Source of the DNA: Bremerella sp. P1
GTDB taxonomy: Bacteria; Planctomycetota; Planctomycetia; Pirellulales; Pirellulaceae
DNA length: 64,000 nucleotides
NCBI RefSeq assembly: GCF_028748185.1
Contig: NZ_CP118164.1
Coordinates: 3,993,814-4,057,813, forward strand
Direction: 5' to 3'
The notes beneath the pieces are model-generated. The model did not search any database, was not told the DNA's origin, and saw only the letters and a program-made list of their open reading frames with translations. Positions 1-7,934 of this stretch are shown in pieces; within the stretch, counting starts at the first letter, position 1, and every line of letters begins with the position of its first letter. The position numbers and the translations under genes were made by a program.

Positions 1-292
1 CCAAAGAGCCTGGCAGGTCAAACAGCAGAACCAAGACGGGAAAGGCCACCGTTCCTCCTCCCATGGGGGTCGAACCGGCAACGTATGAGCCGACCGACAT
101 CGTCAGCGCGATGGGCCAGTGAGAGAGAACTGTTGGCCAGTATTCACCCACGGTCACGATCGTCAGCCATACGCTGTAGAACGCGAATAGCCAGGCAATA
201 AACGGCCAGATTCGTGGCCAGGTACGGACGGGAGGAAGTCCCATCAAGGTCGAGTCCAGGGCAAAAAAGAACGGAAAGCGAATTTCGGTCAT
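1..292 (-). CDS. TSUP (TauE/SafE) family permease, N-terminal part
   Basis: Partial gene; its 3' part lies beyond the left edge. About 97 residues are visible: an N-terminal stretch, two hydrophobic segments (around residues 27-47 and 57-70), then the glycine-rich GSTPMGGGTVAFPVL stretch typical of planctomycete TauE/SafE-family anion permeases. The family is thought to export sulfite, sulfoacetate or similar anions across the inner membrane; the substrate here cannot be told. ATG at 292 is chosen because the frame is open and gives a short polar leader. An in-frame ATG at 244 is an alternative. No clear ribosome binding site precedes either. It is divergent from the K+ channel gene. Confidence 0.7.
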   Translation of the reverse strand, partial: MTEIRFPFFFALDSTLMGLPPVRTWPRIWPFIAWLFAFYSVWLTIVTVGEYWPTVLSHWPIALTMSVGSYVAGSTPMGGGTVAFPVLVLLFDLPGSL

Positions 293-516
293 TGGAGGCG
301 TTGAAACAACACTTGTCAAGACATGTGTTGGCGTCTTCGACCAAGCTACGGGAATCACAATGGCGAAGTTTAGTGCCGGCTGGTAGACTTTATTGAGTAG
401 AAATCACCGTCCGAAAGTGGCTTTTTGCCAATGCTCGTTCGGTACCGAGTTAGCTGAATCACGCTTGGCGGATGGGATTCAGTCGCTAAGCAAACGCGCA
501 ACGTGAAAAAGCGAAC

Positions 517-1635
517 GTGGTAACACATCATCTCGATCCGGATCATCCGCCACCGGAACGCAAACAGCCCCTTTCTGGGCCCATCCGCAAGATGGCCACT
601 GGTGCCGCACTGTTTGTGGCAATCTGCGTCGTGGCCGTGTTTGGCTACGTGGCACACGGTTGGCGTTTGGACGATGCCATTTACATGGTCGTCATCACGA
701 TCTTTGGCGTCGGTTATGGCGAAGTCCAACCGGTCGAATCCACTGCCCTGCGTGCGTTGACCATCATGGTGATCATCGCTGGCTACGGGGCCGTCATTTA
801 CACGGTCGGCGGGTTCATGCAAATGGTAGTGGATGGAGAACTTCAAAAGGCCTTGGGAGCGCGACGCATGCACATGGAAATCGATCGATTGAAAAACCAC
901 ACCATTATCTGTGGTGTGGGCCGAATGGGCTCGATCCTGGCCCGTGAACTGGCTGCCAAAGGCAAATCGTTTGTCGTGATCGACACCGATGAGCGACGGT
1001 TGAACTCGGCCCAGGAGTTAGGCTATCTCTTCATCAACGGTGATGCGACCGACGAGCATGTACTCGAGCAAGCCGGTATCAAACAGGCCTCAGTTCTCGC
1101 TTCCGTTTTGTCGGAAGATGCCACCAACGTGTTCGTATCGGTGACGGCCCGCGGGATGAATCCCGACATCATGATCATTGCCCGAGGTGAAAATCCAAAG
1201 ACAGAGAAGAAGCTCATCGGATGCGGGGCCAATAAGGTTGTTTTGCCGACTGCCATTGGCGCGAAGAAACTTGCTCAGATGATCATCCGCCCGTCAGCTG
1301 AAAACATGCTCGAGCAGTTGACAACCCAAGGGGATATGAACGACGAGCTAGATCGAATCGGGCTTCGTTTCGACGAGCTAACCGTCGCTGACGGTTCCTC
1401 GCTAGTCAACAAGACGATTAGCAATATCGAGCTGCGAAGCAACCATGGCTTTTTGATCGTTGGTCTTCGCCGCAAGGATGGCACCACCATGCTGAATCCT
1501 CCGGCAGAAACGGTGCTGGTTACCGGCGACATTGTGATCGTCTTAGGCCACTCGAACGATATCCCGCAGCTTGCCGAACGGTTCTGTGCCACGCGAGGAA
1601 AGGTCACCTACCGTGGCGTCACGGTCGATTCGTAG
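517..1635 (+). CDS. Potassium channel with RCK (TrkA-N/TrkA-C) domains
   Basis: 372 residues from a GTG start; no in-frame ATG precedes it. Two transmembrane helices (about residues 26-47 and 78-98) flank a pore loop with the filter-like TIFGVGYGEV at 61-70, as in two-TM K+ channels (usual filter TVGYGD). A TrkA-N/RCK domain follows from about residue 128, with the nucleotide-binding CGVGRMGSILARE motif and an acidic residue at the end of the second strand (VVIDTDERR). A TrkA-C-like domain lies near residues 280-355. This is the ligand-gated K+ channel layout of MthK/Kch. The filter reads GYGE rather than GYGD, as in some prokaryotic channels. The GNAT gene begins 8 nt after its stop and may be co-transcribed. 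Confidence 0.9.
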   Translation: MVTHHLDPDHPPPERKQPLSGPIRKMATGAALFVAICVVAVFGYVAHGWRLDDAIYMVVITIFGVGYGEVQPVESTALRALTIMVIIAGYGAVIYTVGGFMQMVVDGELQKALGARRMHMEIDRLKNHTIICGVGRMGSILARELAAKGKSFVVIDTDERRLNSAQELGYLFINGDATDEHVLEQAGIKQASVLASVLSEDATNVFVSVTARGMNPDIMIIARGENPKTEKKLIGCGANKVVLPTAIGAKKLAQMIIRPSAENMLEQLTTQGDMNDELDRIGLRFDELTVADGSSLVNKTISNIELRSNHGFLIVGLRRKDGTTMLNPPAETVLVTGDIVIVLGHSNDIPQLAERFCATRGKVTYRGVTVDS

Positions 1636-1643
1636 GCAGGTGC

Positions 1644-2120
1644 ATGATGCGATTGGAGGTTCGCCAGGCAAAACGGGAAGAGTTTCCGGTGCTATGGCGG
1701 TTGTTTCACGACACGGTACATCACGTCAACAGGCAGGATTACACGCCAGAACAATTGGCAGCCTGGGCACCGGATGAGGTCGATCTCTCGCGATGGGCAT
1801 TGCGGATGGAAGGGATTGACCCGCTGGTAGTAACAGCTGAAGCACAGATCGTTGGATTTTCTGATCTTCAGTCGGATGGTCTGGTCTACATGTTCTATGT
1901 TCACCACCTATGGCAGCGAAAAGGTGTCGGGAGCACGCTCTTCACTGAAATACACCGCAAAGCAGAGCAGATCAATTTGCGCGAACTTCACTCACATGTC
2001 AGTATCACGGCTCGGCCATTCTTTGAAGTGCACGGCTTCGAATTCGTCACATCTCAGGTGGTCACGATCAACGGCATCACACTGCAAAACTATCTCATGC
2101 AAAAGACGCTTTCTCTCTAG
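1644..2120 (+). CDS. GNAT family N-acetyltransferase
   Basis: 158 residues. The acetyl-CoA binding motif A is visible as VHHLWQRKGVGSTLF (residues 86-100, Q/RxxGxG core), with the preceding strand YMFYV and the later FFEVHGFEFV motif B region. The acceptor substrate cannot be predicted. Two consecutive ATG codons begin the frame, 8 nt after the K+ channel stop, so it is probably the second gene of that transcript. Its TAG stop overlaps the stop of the convergent pectate-lyase-like gene in the shared tetranucleotide CTAG. Confidence 0.85.
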   Translation: MMRLEVRQAKREEFPVLWRLFHDTVHHVNRQDYTPEQLAAWAPDEVDLSRWALRMEGIDPLVVTAEAQIVGFSDLQSDGLVYMFYVHHLWQRKGVGSTLFTEIHRKAEQINLRELHSHVSITARPFFEVHGFEFVTSQVVTINGITLQNYLMQKTLSL

Positions 2121-3550
2121 CGGGACGATTTGAGATAGCCGCTTAGCGTCTCGATATTCTTCGCGAATGTCTCGCTGGAAATGTACTGGTCGCCAGGATG
2201 AAATCGTTGATCGCCAACCAGTTTCTGGTCTTTGAATGTCGTAATCCAACGCCCCTGGTCATCCATGCTTTCAAGAATGCCCTGAACTTGATCCGCGGAA
2301 ACCTTCTTGCTGGTGCCCGTAGATTTGGGCGAATTAACCAGCTTGCGATATTCATTCTTGAGCTTCTCGAGCTTCTGGCTGGTCTTCCAGCCGTAATGGT
2401 CCGGGAGGTTCTTGTCGTCGTAAGTGAGAAAGTAATCCTTGCCGTTACGATTCATGTACAAGGGGCGGTTCGATTCCAATTCGTAGTAACGTGCCAATTG
2501 TCCGTCGGGGAGGATTGATGCTTCGAGGTAATTCACCGCCTTGGGAACGGGCTCCAGGTACTTCTTGTCACGCGTTACCTCGAAGATGGTCAGTAGGGTT
2601 TCAATCGCGTCTTGCGATTCCCGGCCGGCAACCGCGGCTGGCTCGAACCTGCGTGCCCAGATCGGATTCATGTCGTAGTTGTACTGCTGAGCCCAGGCTG
2701 GCTGTGGACTTGGCAATTGCGCCAGGATCAGGAAGTCTCCCAGTTTCTTAAGTGCCGATAGGTAGCGATCGTCCCCATAGGTTTCATGGGCTTCCACCAA
2801 GACCGCAGCGACACTGCCTGCCAGACCGTCGTTCAAGGTGTACATGTCCCAGTAGTTCTTAATGCGTCCCTCGGTCTTCCAGTCGTACTTCGGAAAGCTG
2901 GCCTGCTGGATCGGCAGCGATTGATCAACGGGGCCGGTCCAGACCTGGGGGAATGCTCCATTGGCAAACTGAGCCGCCAGTAAGGCATCGAGCGCGGTTG
3001 TTACTGCTTCGTGAATTGTTTCATTTTTGAAGTCGTAAGCCTTATCCAATCGCACCAGAAAACGAATGGCCGATTGCGTTTGATCGTCGTCCAGCGAAGT
3101 GTTGTTCTTGCCGCGACCTTTCCCGTTTCGGTATTGAGCCGTACGTTGTCCCTTGGGATCGAAGTCGATGCAGTTGGTCCATCCGCCCGATTGCAGTTGG
3201 CCATAGATGAGTGCTTCGGCCGTTTCCGTTGCCGCATCCAAGTAATAAGCATCGGTCGTGGCGTGATAAGCTTCGAGGTAGGCCATGCCCACCGTCGGCG
3301 TGCCGGGGGGTTGAACCCAGATTTGATCGGGCGAAGCAGTTCCTTCTCCGTAACGCTTGGAGAGATCAGGACTGTAGAAGTAGACATAGCCACCGTGAAC
3401 CGCGACCTGATCGTGGTAATAGGTTGCCGCCTTTTTCATGGCCACCAATACTTCTGCGGCGGTGGGATCACCATCAGCTGCGGAAAGTGGACTAATCAGC
3501 AGACAGATACATAGCAGAAACGCCGCAGCGGCACGGTTGGTGGCAGGCAT
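2117..3550 (-). CDS. Secreted pectate lyase-like protein (PL10/Pec_lyase family)
   Basis: 477 residues with a clear signal peptide (hydrophobic residues 8-23, ending LSAAD). The mature protein has the alpha/alpha-toroid features of pectic acid lyases: GGWTNCIDFD near residue 120, a run of charged and Asn residues (RNGKGRGKNNTSLDDDQT) and NGAFPQVW near 198. Family PL10 cleaves polygalacturonate by Ca2+-dependent beta-elimination; planctomycete members have rarely been tested, so pectin as substrate is an inference. It would act in the periplasm or outside the cell. It is monocistronic and convergent with the GNAT gene. Confidence 0.75.
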   Translation of the reverse strand: MPATNRAAAAFLLCICLLISPLSAADGDPTAAEVLVAMKKAATYYHDQVAVHGGYVYFYSPDLSKRYGEGTASPDQIWVQPPGTPTVGMAYLEAYHATTDAYYLDAATETAEALIYGQLQSGGWTNCIDFDPKGQRTAQYRNGKGRGKNNTSLDDDQTQSAIRFLVRLDKAYDFKNETIHEAVTTALDALLAAQFANGAFPQVWTGPVDQSLPIQQASFPKYDWKTEGRIKNYWDMYTLNDGLAGSVAAVLVEAHETYGDDRYLSALKKLGDFLILAQLPSPQPAWAQQYNYDMNPIWARRFEPAAVAGRESQDAIETLLTIFEVTRDKKYLEPVPKAVNYLEASILPDGQLARYYELESNRPLYMNRNGKDYFLTYDDKNLPDHYGWKTSQKLEKLKNEYRKLVNSPKSTGTSKKVSADQVQGILESMDDQGRWITTFKDQKLVGDQRFHPGDQYISSETFAKNIETLSGYLKSSR

Positions 3551-3641
3551 GTTTGATTCTCGAGCGAGAGTTAGGGGAGAAGTTCAGCCCCAAAAATACT
3601 CTCCCCGAGACCGATAGGCAAGAGTTTAACAAGCGGAGTGC

Positions 3642-3938
3642 CTATAGCATCGCAGCTCCTAACAGCGGAATACTGCAGATGACAATGAGCAGGATCCAAC
3701 CGACGAGTTGAAGCATGACTCCAGGCGTTGCTTCGGCCATGGAATGAGCACGCCCCTCGCTTGAAAGACGAAATACGCGATCACAGTATTCCGGCCAGAA
3801 TATGACCGAGAGCGGCAACAACAGAAAGAACGCATGTGATACGACCGACTCAATGTTTGAACTCATGAAGAAGTGAACAACGAGGGAGACGCCCGCCACG
3901 GTGCACGCTACGATCCGCCCCTTATCCCAGGCGATCAC
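3642..3938 (-). CDS. Small membrane protein of unknown function
   Basis: The product has 98 residues from a GTG start at 3938, chosen because an AGGAG ribosome binding site lies 8 nt upstream (3947-3951). A longer reading from ATG at 3998 would start inside a perfect hairpin and is unlikely. Three to four hydrophobic segments are visible (VACTVAGVSLVVHFF, HAFFLLLPLSVIFW, MLQLVGWILLIVICSIPLL), so it is an integral membrane protein. I do not recognise a family. Confidence 0.6.
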   Translation of the reverse strand: MIAWDKGRIVACTVAGVSLVVHFFMSSNIESVVSHAFFLLLPLSVIFWPEYCDRVFRLSSEGRAHSMAEATPGVMLQLVGWILLIVICSIPLLGAAML

Positions 3939-3969
3939 GCTATATACTCCTAAGTTTGTGCAAACGAGA

Positions 3970-3999
3970 AATGACCTTAAGTGAAATCTTAAGGTCATT
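3970..3999 (-). terminator. Perfect 12-bp inverted repeat; probable terminator of the VOC gene
   Basis: The arms AATGACCTTAAG and CTTAAGGTCATT are perfect complements around a 6-nt loop. The hairpin lies 25 nt beyond the stop of the minus-strand VOC gene. On that strand the sequence after the stem is moderately T-rich (TCTCGTTTG), not a clean U-run, so termination is likely but not certain. Confidence 0.5.
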
Positions 4000-4023
4000 C
4001 GTCGCAGTGAATCGAATATTGGG

Positions 4024-4494
4024 TTATTGCTCGCCCATCGACTTAACGGCTTGCTTCATCTCGTCCATGCTGACATCTCGTTGAGGTGTCGCGAAGGACC
4101 AGCTGTGCCCAAACGGGTCGATGATCGCTCCGTAACGATCTCCCCAAAACATATCCGTTGCAGGCATCTTGATCGTGGCCCCTGCGGCTACTGCTTGAGC
4201 CATGGCGGCGTCGCAGTCGGGAACGTATCGGTGAATGGTCACCGGTGTCCCGCCCAGCGATTTGGGTGATTGTGATTTCCCCTCGCAGTATTCGGGAAAG
4301 TCGTCGGCCATGAAGAAGGTCGCGCCATCGATGGTCATTTGCACGTGCATGAACTTGTCGCCGGCTTCGGTAGACAAGCGGAACGTTTCTTCCGCCGAGA
4401 ACGCCTTCTTATAAAACTCGATTGCATCCGAACAGGGATCACAAACCAAGTGTGGTATGAAGCCATGAAGTTCCGGTGGGATAGGATGATTCAT
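4024..4494 (-). CDS. VOC family protein (PhnB/glyoxalase-like)
   Basis: 156 residues. The opening GFIPHLVCDPCSDAIEFYKKAF, the central FMVDDFPEY-like strand (here FMADDFPEY) and the C-terminal YGAIIDPFGHSWSFATP are the paired beta-alpha-beta-beta-beta modules of PhnB-like VOC proteins. The family includes metal-dependent isomerases, dioxygenases and resistance proteins; no specific reaction can be assigned. It lies 54 nt downstream of a second VOC gene on the same strand, so the two may be co-transcribed although they belong to different subfamilies. Confidence 0.85.
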   Translation of the reverse strand: MNHPIPPELHGFIPHLVCDPCSDAIEFYKKAFSAEETFRLSTEAGDKFMHVQMTIDGATFFMADDFPEYCEGKSQSPKSLGGTPVTIHRYVPDCDAAMAQAVAAGATIKMPATDMFWGDRYGAIIDPFGHSWSFATPQRDVSMDEMKQAVKSMGEQ

Positions 4495-4548
4495 TGTGTA
4501 CCTTTCGTTGAATTTTCTTGGTCGATCGTAGGAGTGGCTATTTAGAGG

Positions 4549-5022
4549 TTAAGCATCGTCATAGGCGGTTTGCAGCGCGACGACATCCAGCTTTTGCATC
4601 TGCCGCATGGCGGCTATCACCATTTGAGCTTTGTCTCGATTGGCATCGCTGATCAAACGTTGCAGAAGAGTTGGGACAATCTGCCAGGAAACGCCGAATT
4701 TGTCCTTCAGCCAACCGCACTGCGATTGCTCGCCACCTTCCGAGAGACGGGCCCAGTAGTGGTCCACTTCTTCTGCCGTTTCACAGTTGACGACAAAAGA
4801 AACGGCTTCGCTGAATGTAAAGTGAGGTCCGCCATTGAGGGCCACGAACTTCTGTCCTTGAAGTTCAAACTCTATCGTCATGATCGAACCTTCCGGCCCT
4901 GGTCCAACTTCGCCGTACCTTGCGTGGGTCAAGATGCGTGAGTCTTCGAAGATCGAAAGGTAGAAGTTAACGGCTTGCTCGGCCTGATCGTTGAACCAGA
5001 GAAAAGGGGTAATGCTCGGCAT
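4549..5022 (-). CDS. VOC family protein (3-demethylubiquinone methyltransferase-like fold)
   Basis: 157 residues. ITPFLWFNDQAEQAVNFY at the N-terminus, FVALNGGPHFTFSEAVSFVV in the middle and CGWLKDKFGVSWQIVP near residue 115 match the PF06983-type VOC proteins that are often mislabelled 3-demethylubiquinone-9 3-methyltransferase. There is no SAM-binding motif, so methyltransferase activity is not supported. It is followed by the PhnB-like VOC gene on the same strand. Confidence 0.85.
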   Translation of the reverse strand: MPSITPFLWFNDQAEQAVNFYLSIFEDSRILTHARYGEVGPGPEGSIMTIEFELQGQKFVALNGGPHFTFSEAVSFVVNCETAEEVDHYWARLSEGGEQSQCGWLKDKFGVSWQIVPTLLQRLISDANRDKAQMVIAAMRQMQKLDVVALQTAYDDA

Positions 5023-5112
5023 GAAATCGATTCTCCCAGGTTAATAGTGATGCCTGTTTGAGGAGTAGTCGATTTCGAGGTGTGCCGTTCGACACTTGGC
5101 TTCCAAAAAAGT

Positions 5113-6204
5113 TCAAACCACGGCCGCTTTGACACAATTGATCGGTGGCAGCGAGTCGAAGACGCATTTCCACTCATCACCGCCATCATGCCCCATCCAG
5201 AGTTGTCCGGTGGTTGTCCCGAAATAGATCGCCGGACTCGCAAGCGTATCGGTTGTCATGGCGTCATGCAGAACGGTGAAGTAACCGTCCTTTTTGGGCA
5301 AACCTTTGGATAGCTTCTTCCATTTCTTGCCCCCGGTTGTGCTTCGCCAGACGGCCGGCTTTCCCTCTGGGCAGGTACGCGTCATGGGTTCCAGCGGAAC
5401 GACATAGATGGTATCGGGGTCGTGGGGATGAACTAGGATGGGAAAGCCAAAGTCTGAGGGTAAGCCTTCGGCAATCGACTGCCAGGTATGACCGAAATCG
5501 TCACTACGCAACACGCCGATGCCAGGGCGTTCCGGCCAACCGCCATGGTTTTGCATGTACAGGCGCCCCGGGGCATCAGGGTGTCGGGCAATCTTGTGCA
5601 CGCATTGGCCGAACTCGGGGTACGGATTGGGATCGAAGCCAGCTCCCACTCCTTCATTTGCCGCATTGAACGTTTGTCCACCATCTTCGCTCAGGTAATG
5701 CCCGCCAGTGGAGATACCCAAGTGAATGCGATCTCCGTCACGCACAATCGTATGCAGGCACAAGCCGCCAGCGCCGGGGTGCCAGTCTTTCGAGTGCTTA
5801 TGGTTGCTGATGCCTGCGACCATCTCCCACGTGTTTCCGCCGTCTTCGCTTCGAAACAAAGAGGCTGGCTCGACGCCGGCCCATAGGTCTTTGCTGTCGG
5901 ATCCTGGTTCGAGGGACCAGATGTTCGCCAGGGCACGACCATCTTTTTCAGGGAAGGCAGGCGCTGACTTGGTTTCCTTGAATTTCTTACCCAGATCGGT
6001 TGAGGCCAGTACCTTCATGCCAAACCAGGCATTACAGCTCGAAGCATAGATTCGTGTCGATTTACGCGTGTCGATCAAAGCGGAATAGACGGCCACACCA
6101 GAGCCGAATGGTCCTCGTAAGGAGAACCGACCTCGCGATTTACTGGCCTCGGCAACGAACAGTCCCTTCTTGGTACCAATGCACAAAACGACGCGATCAG
6201 CCAT
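5113..6204 (-). CDS. Asp-box (BNR) beta-propeller, sialidase-like/Vps10-type protein
   Basis: The product has 363 residues and no signal peptide. At least five Asp-box-like repeats are visible: SEDGGNTWE, SEDGGQTFN, SDDFGHTWQ, STTGGKKWK and GHDGGDEWK, spaced as in a six- or seven-bladed propeller. Such proteins are annotated as exo-sialidase-like or WD40/YVTN/BNR proteins, but the catalytic Arg triad of true sialidases cannot be confirmed here. Its ATG lies 2 nt after the stop of the MoaD/ThiS-like gene, so the two form an operon. An intracellular role linked to the ThiS-like protein is inferred from this coupling. Confidence 0.8.
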   Translation of the reverse strand: MADRVVLCIGTKKGLFVAEASKSRGRFSLRGPFGSGVAVYSALIDTRKSTRIYASSCNAWFGMKVLASTDLGKKFKETKSAPAFPEKDGRALANIWSLEPGSDSKDLWAGVEPASLFRSEDGGNTWEMVAGISNHKHSKDWHPGAGGLCLHTIVRDGDRIHLGISTGGHYLSEDGGQTFNAANEGVGAGFDPNPYPEFGQCVHKIARHPDAPGRLYMQNHGGWPERPGIGVLRSDDFGHTWQSIAEGLPSDFGFPILVHPHDPDTIYVVPLEPMTRTCPEGKPAVWRSTTGGKKWKKLSKGLPKKDGYFTVLHDAMTTDTLASPAIYFGTTTGQLWMGHDGGDEWKCVFDSLPPINCVKAAVV

Positions 6205-6206
6205 CT

Positions 6207-6482
6207 TCAGCCTCCCGATACAGCGGTCATGATGAAAAGAAGATCCCCTGGCTCTAACTTTGTTTCGAGTCCGTCCTTTCGATGAATGAGCGACTCGTTG
6301 ACAAACAGATTGATGTGCCTGCGAACGGTGCCCGTCTCATCGCAGATATTGCGATAGAGTTTCGGCTGACGGTCTTTCAACGCGACCAGCGTTTGCTGGA
6401 CCGTAGCAGCGGAAACCTCCAATTCGGACTTTCCCCCGCACTCGTGACGGAGTACATAGGGGACTTGGACGGAAATGGACAT
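6207..6482 (-). CDS. MoaD/ThiS family sulfur-carrier-like protein
   Basis: 91 residues from ATG at 6482; a TTG five codons upstream is also in frame. It has the ubiquitin-like beta-grasp layout: ISVQVPYVLRHECGGKSELEV, a central helix, and a C-terminal strand ending in the diglycine tail MTAVSGG. In MoaD and ThiS the C-terminal Gly is adenylated and thiocarboxylated to carry sulfur for molybdopterin or thiazole synthesis. No E1-like enzyme, MoaE or ThiG is nearby, so its acceptor is unknown. It is the first gene of an operon with the Asp-box propeller, 2 nt downstream. Confidence 0.85.
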   Translation of the reverse strand: MSISVQVPYVLRHECGGKSELEVSAATVQQTLVALKDRQPKLYRNICDETGTVRRHINLFVNESLIHRKDGLETKLEPGDLLFIMTAVSGG

Positions 6483-6776
6483 AGTGCGAAGAGCCAAAGA
6501 GGGTAAACGCTTCTGGAAGAGAGGACTCGGTACGGACAGAGCATCCCCCGAATGCTAGTCGAAGGGGAGTCAGCAGATTCGACCCAAGCCTGGAAAAAAG
6601 TTTAGGAGACGGGACAGGTCAAATAAAGCTTTTGTTTCCAAGGGAATGCGAGAACGCGTGGATGGGTCTAATTTTCAGGAAAGTTGTGATTTATTCTATG
6701 TATCCAAGCTTGCTTGTCGTAAGATAAATCTCATAAATCCCTTCTTTTTAGCCATTCCTCTATAGGCCCTACGACT

Positions 6777-7631
6777 ATGCCACGTTCTTCGTGTCGCTTT
6801 GGATTCACCCTGGTGGAACTTTTGGTTGTGATCGCCATTATTGGCATTCTGATCGCCCTGCTGCTTCCGGCCGTGCAAATGGCCCGTGAGTCAGCACGTC
6901 GGACTGAATGCGTAAATCACCTGAAGCAGCTCGGGCTCGCCTTCCATAACCATCACGACATCCTGCAGAAGTTTCCGCATGGCGGCATTAACGCTACCGA
7001 CGGTGACCCATGTTGCTCCGGAGAGCACAACGATAGAACCCAGTGGAGCTGGCCCTATCAAATTCTTCCGTACATCGAGCAGAACAACCTGTACGACAAT
7101 ACCGACTACAACCAGGTCTATAAGACTGCGGTCGAGATGTACTACTGTCCTAGTCGCCGAAGTGCTCAAGGTTACGGTGGTTCAGCCCATGCCCGGATCG
7201 ATTACGCTGCTAACGCCGGGACGGATAATGAAGGAGATAACGGAGTAACACGTCGTGCAGATCGGTCTCGAACCGCATTTCAAGACATTGTCGATGGCAC
7301 GTCAAACACGGTCCTCGTAGGAGAAAAACAAACCGATCGGTCCTACGATGCCGGGTGCTGCGACGACAACGAGAATCCCTACAATCCCGGCTGGGAAGTC
7401 GACATCTATCGCCTGGGCAATTCTCCTCCTGACCACGACCGAAATCACCCCGAGACCGTTCTCGGTACCGACTCGAACTCCAACCTCTTTGGGTCGGCCC
7501 ACCCCGCTGGTATCAACGTGGCTTTGGTGGACGGATCAGTCCGGTTTATTAGCTATACGTGCGATGGAGAAATGTTCCGTCGCCTGTGTGTCGTTGATGA
7601 CGGCTTGGTGATCAGCTTCGATGCTCTTTAA
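6777..7631 (+). CDS. DUF1559 domain protein with type IV prepilin-like N-terminus
   Basis: 284 residues. The prepilin peptidase motif is at residues 7-14 (RFGFTLVE), with cleavage expected after Gly9 and the conserved Glu at mature position 5, followed by the hydrophobic helix [17 protein letters not shown]. The DUF1559 (SBP_bac_10) domain ends with [19 protein letters not shown], its hallmark H...DGSVRF motif. These proteins are massively expanded in planctomycetes and are thought to form pseudopilin-like surface structures; the precise role is unknown. The 294 nt upstream contain no recognisable gene. Confidence 0.92.
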   Translation: MPRSSCRFGFTLVELLVVIAIIGILIALLLPAVQMARESARRTECVNHLKQLGLAFHNHHDILQKFPHGGINATDGDPCCSGEHNDRTQWSWPYQILPYIEQNNLYDNTDYNQVYKTAVEMYYCPSRRSAQGYGGSAHARIDYAANAGTDNEGDNGVTRRADRSRTAFQDIVDGTSNTVLVGEKQTDRSYDAGCCDDNENPYNPGWEVDIYRLGNSPPDHDRNHPETVLGTDSNSNLFGSAHPAGINVALVDGSVRFISYTCDGEMFRRLCVVDDGLVISFDAL

Positions 7632-7703
7632 TTTTGTGGAAGCCGCGAACCACACCCCCGAAAATGTGACTAGATTTATATCGAAATCATGGACTACCCC
7701 GCA

Positions 7704-7732
7704 TTGTCAATTCTGGACCATGTGGGTATGAT
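7704..7732 (+). promoter_or_regulatory. Sigma-70-like promoter of tRNA-Pro
   Basis: TTGTCA (7704-7709) and TATGAT (7727-7732) each match five of six consensus bases with an ideal 17-bp spacer. They sit 11 nt upstream of the tRNA 5' end. Confidence 0.7.
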
Positions 7733-7742
7733 CGTAAGTCCT

Positions 7743-7817
7743 CGGGATGTAGCGCAGTCTGGCTAGCGCATCTGCTTTGGGAGCAGAGGGTCGTAGGTTC
7801 GAATCCTATCATCCCGA
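7743..7817 (+). tRNA. tRNA-Pro (anticodon TGG)
   Basis: The sequence folds as a cloverleaf. The acceptor stem CGGGATG pairs with CATCCCG, with discriminator A. The anticodon stem-loop CTGCT-TTGGGAG-CAG gives anticodon TGG, and the T-loop reads GTTCGAATC. No CCA is encoded. A strong terminator follows immediately, so it is a single-gene transcript. Confidence 0.95.
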
Positions 7818-7825
7818 CTACAGCT

Positions 7826-7867
7826 AAAAGCGGCCCGTCGTTTCATTTACGACGGGCCGCTTTTTTT
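7826..7867 (+). terminator. Rho-independent terminator after tRNA-Pro
   Basis: A GC-rich stem (AAAAGCGGCCCGTCGT / ACGACGGGCCGCTTTT) with a 7-nt loop is followed by a run of seven T. It begins 9 nt after the tRNA end. Confidence 0.92.
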
Positions 7868-7934
7868 GTATCTGCGCATAAAAAATGGGAGCCGTTGGCT
7901 CCCATTCCTTTTCACGGAAGAGCGATCTGGGCTT

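Noticed and set aside
5113-6204. True sialidase
   Set aside because: Only Asp-box repeats are visible; the catalytic Arg triad and signal peptide are not evident.
6550-6776. tmRNA-like 5' element (GGGG-N-TCA-N-AGATTCGAC) before the DUF1559 gene
   Set aside because: Only about 220 nt remain before the gene, no tag-peptide frame or 3' tRNA-like half with a matching acceptor stem is present.
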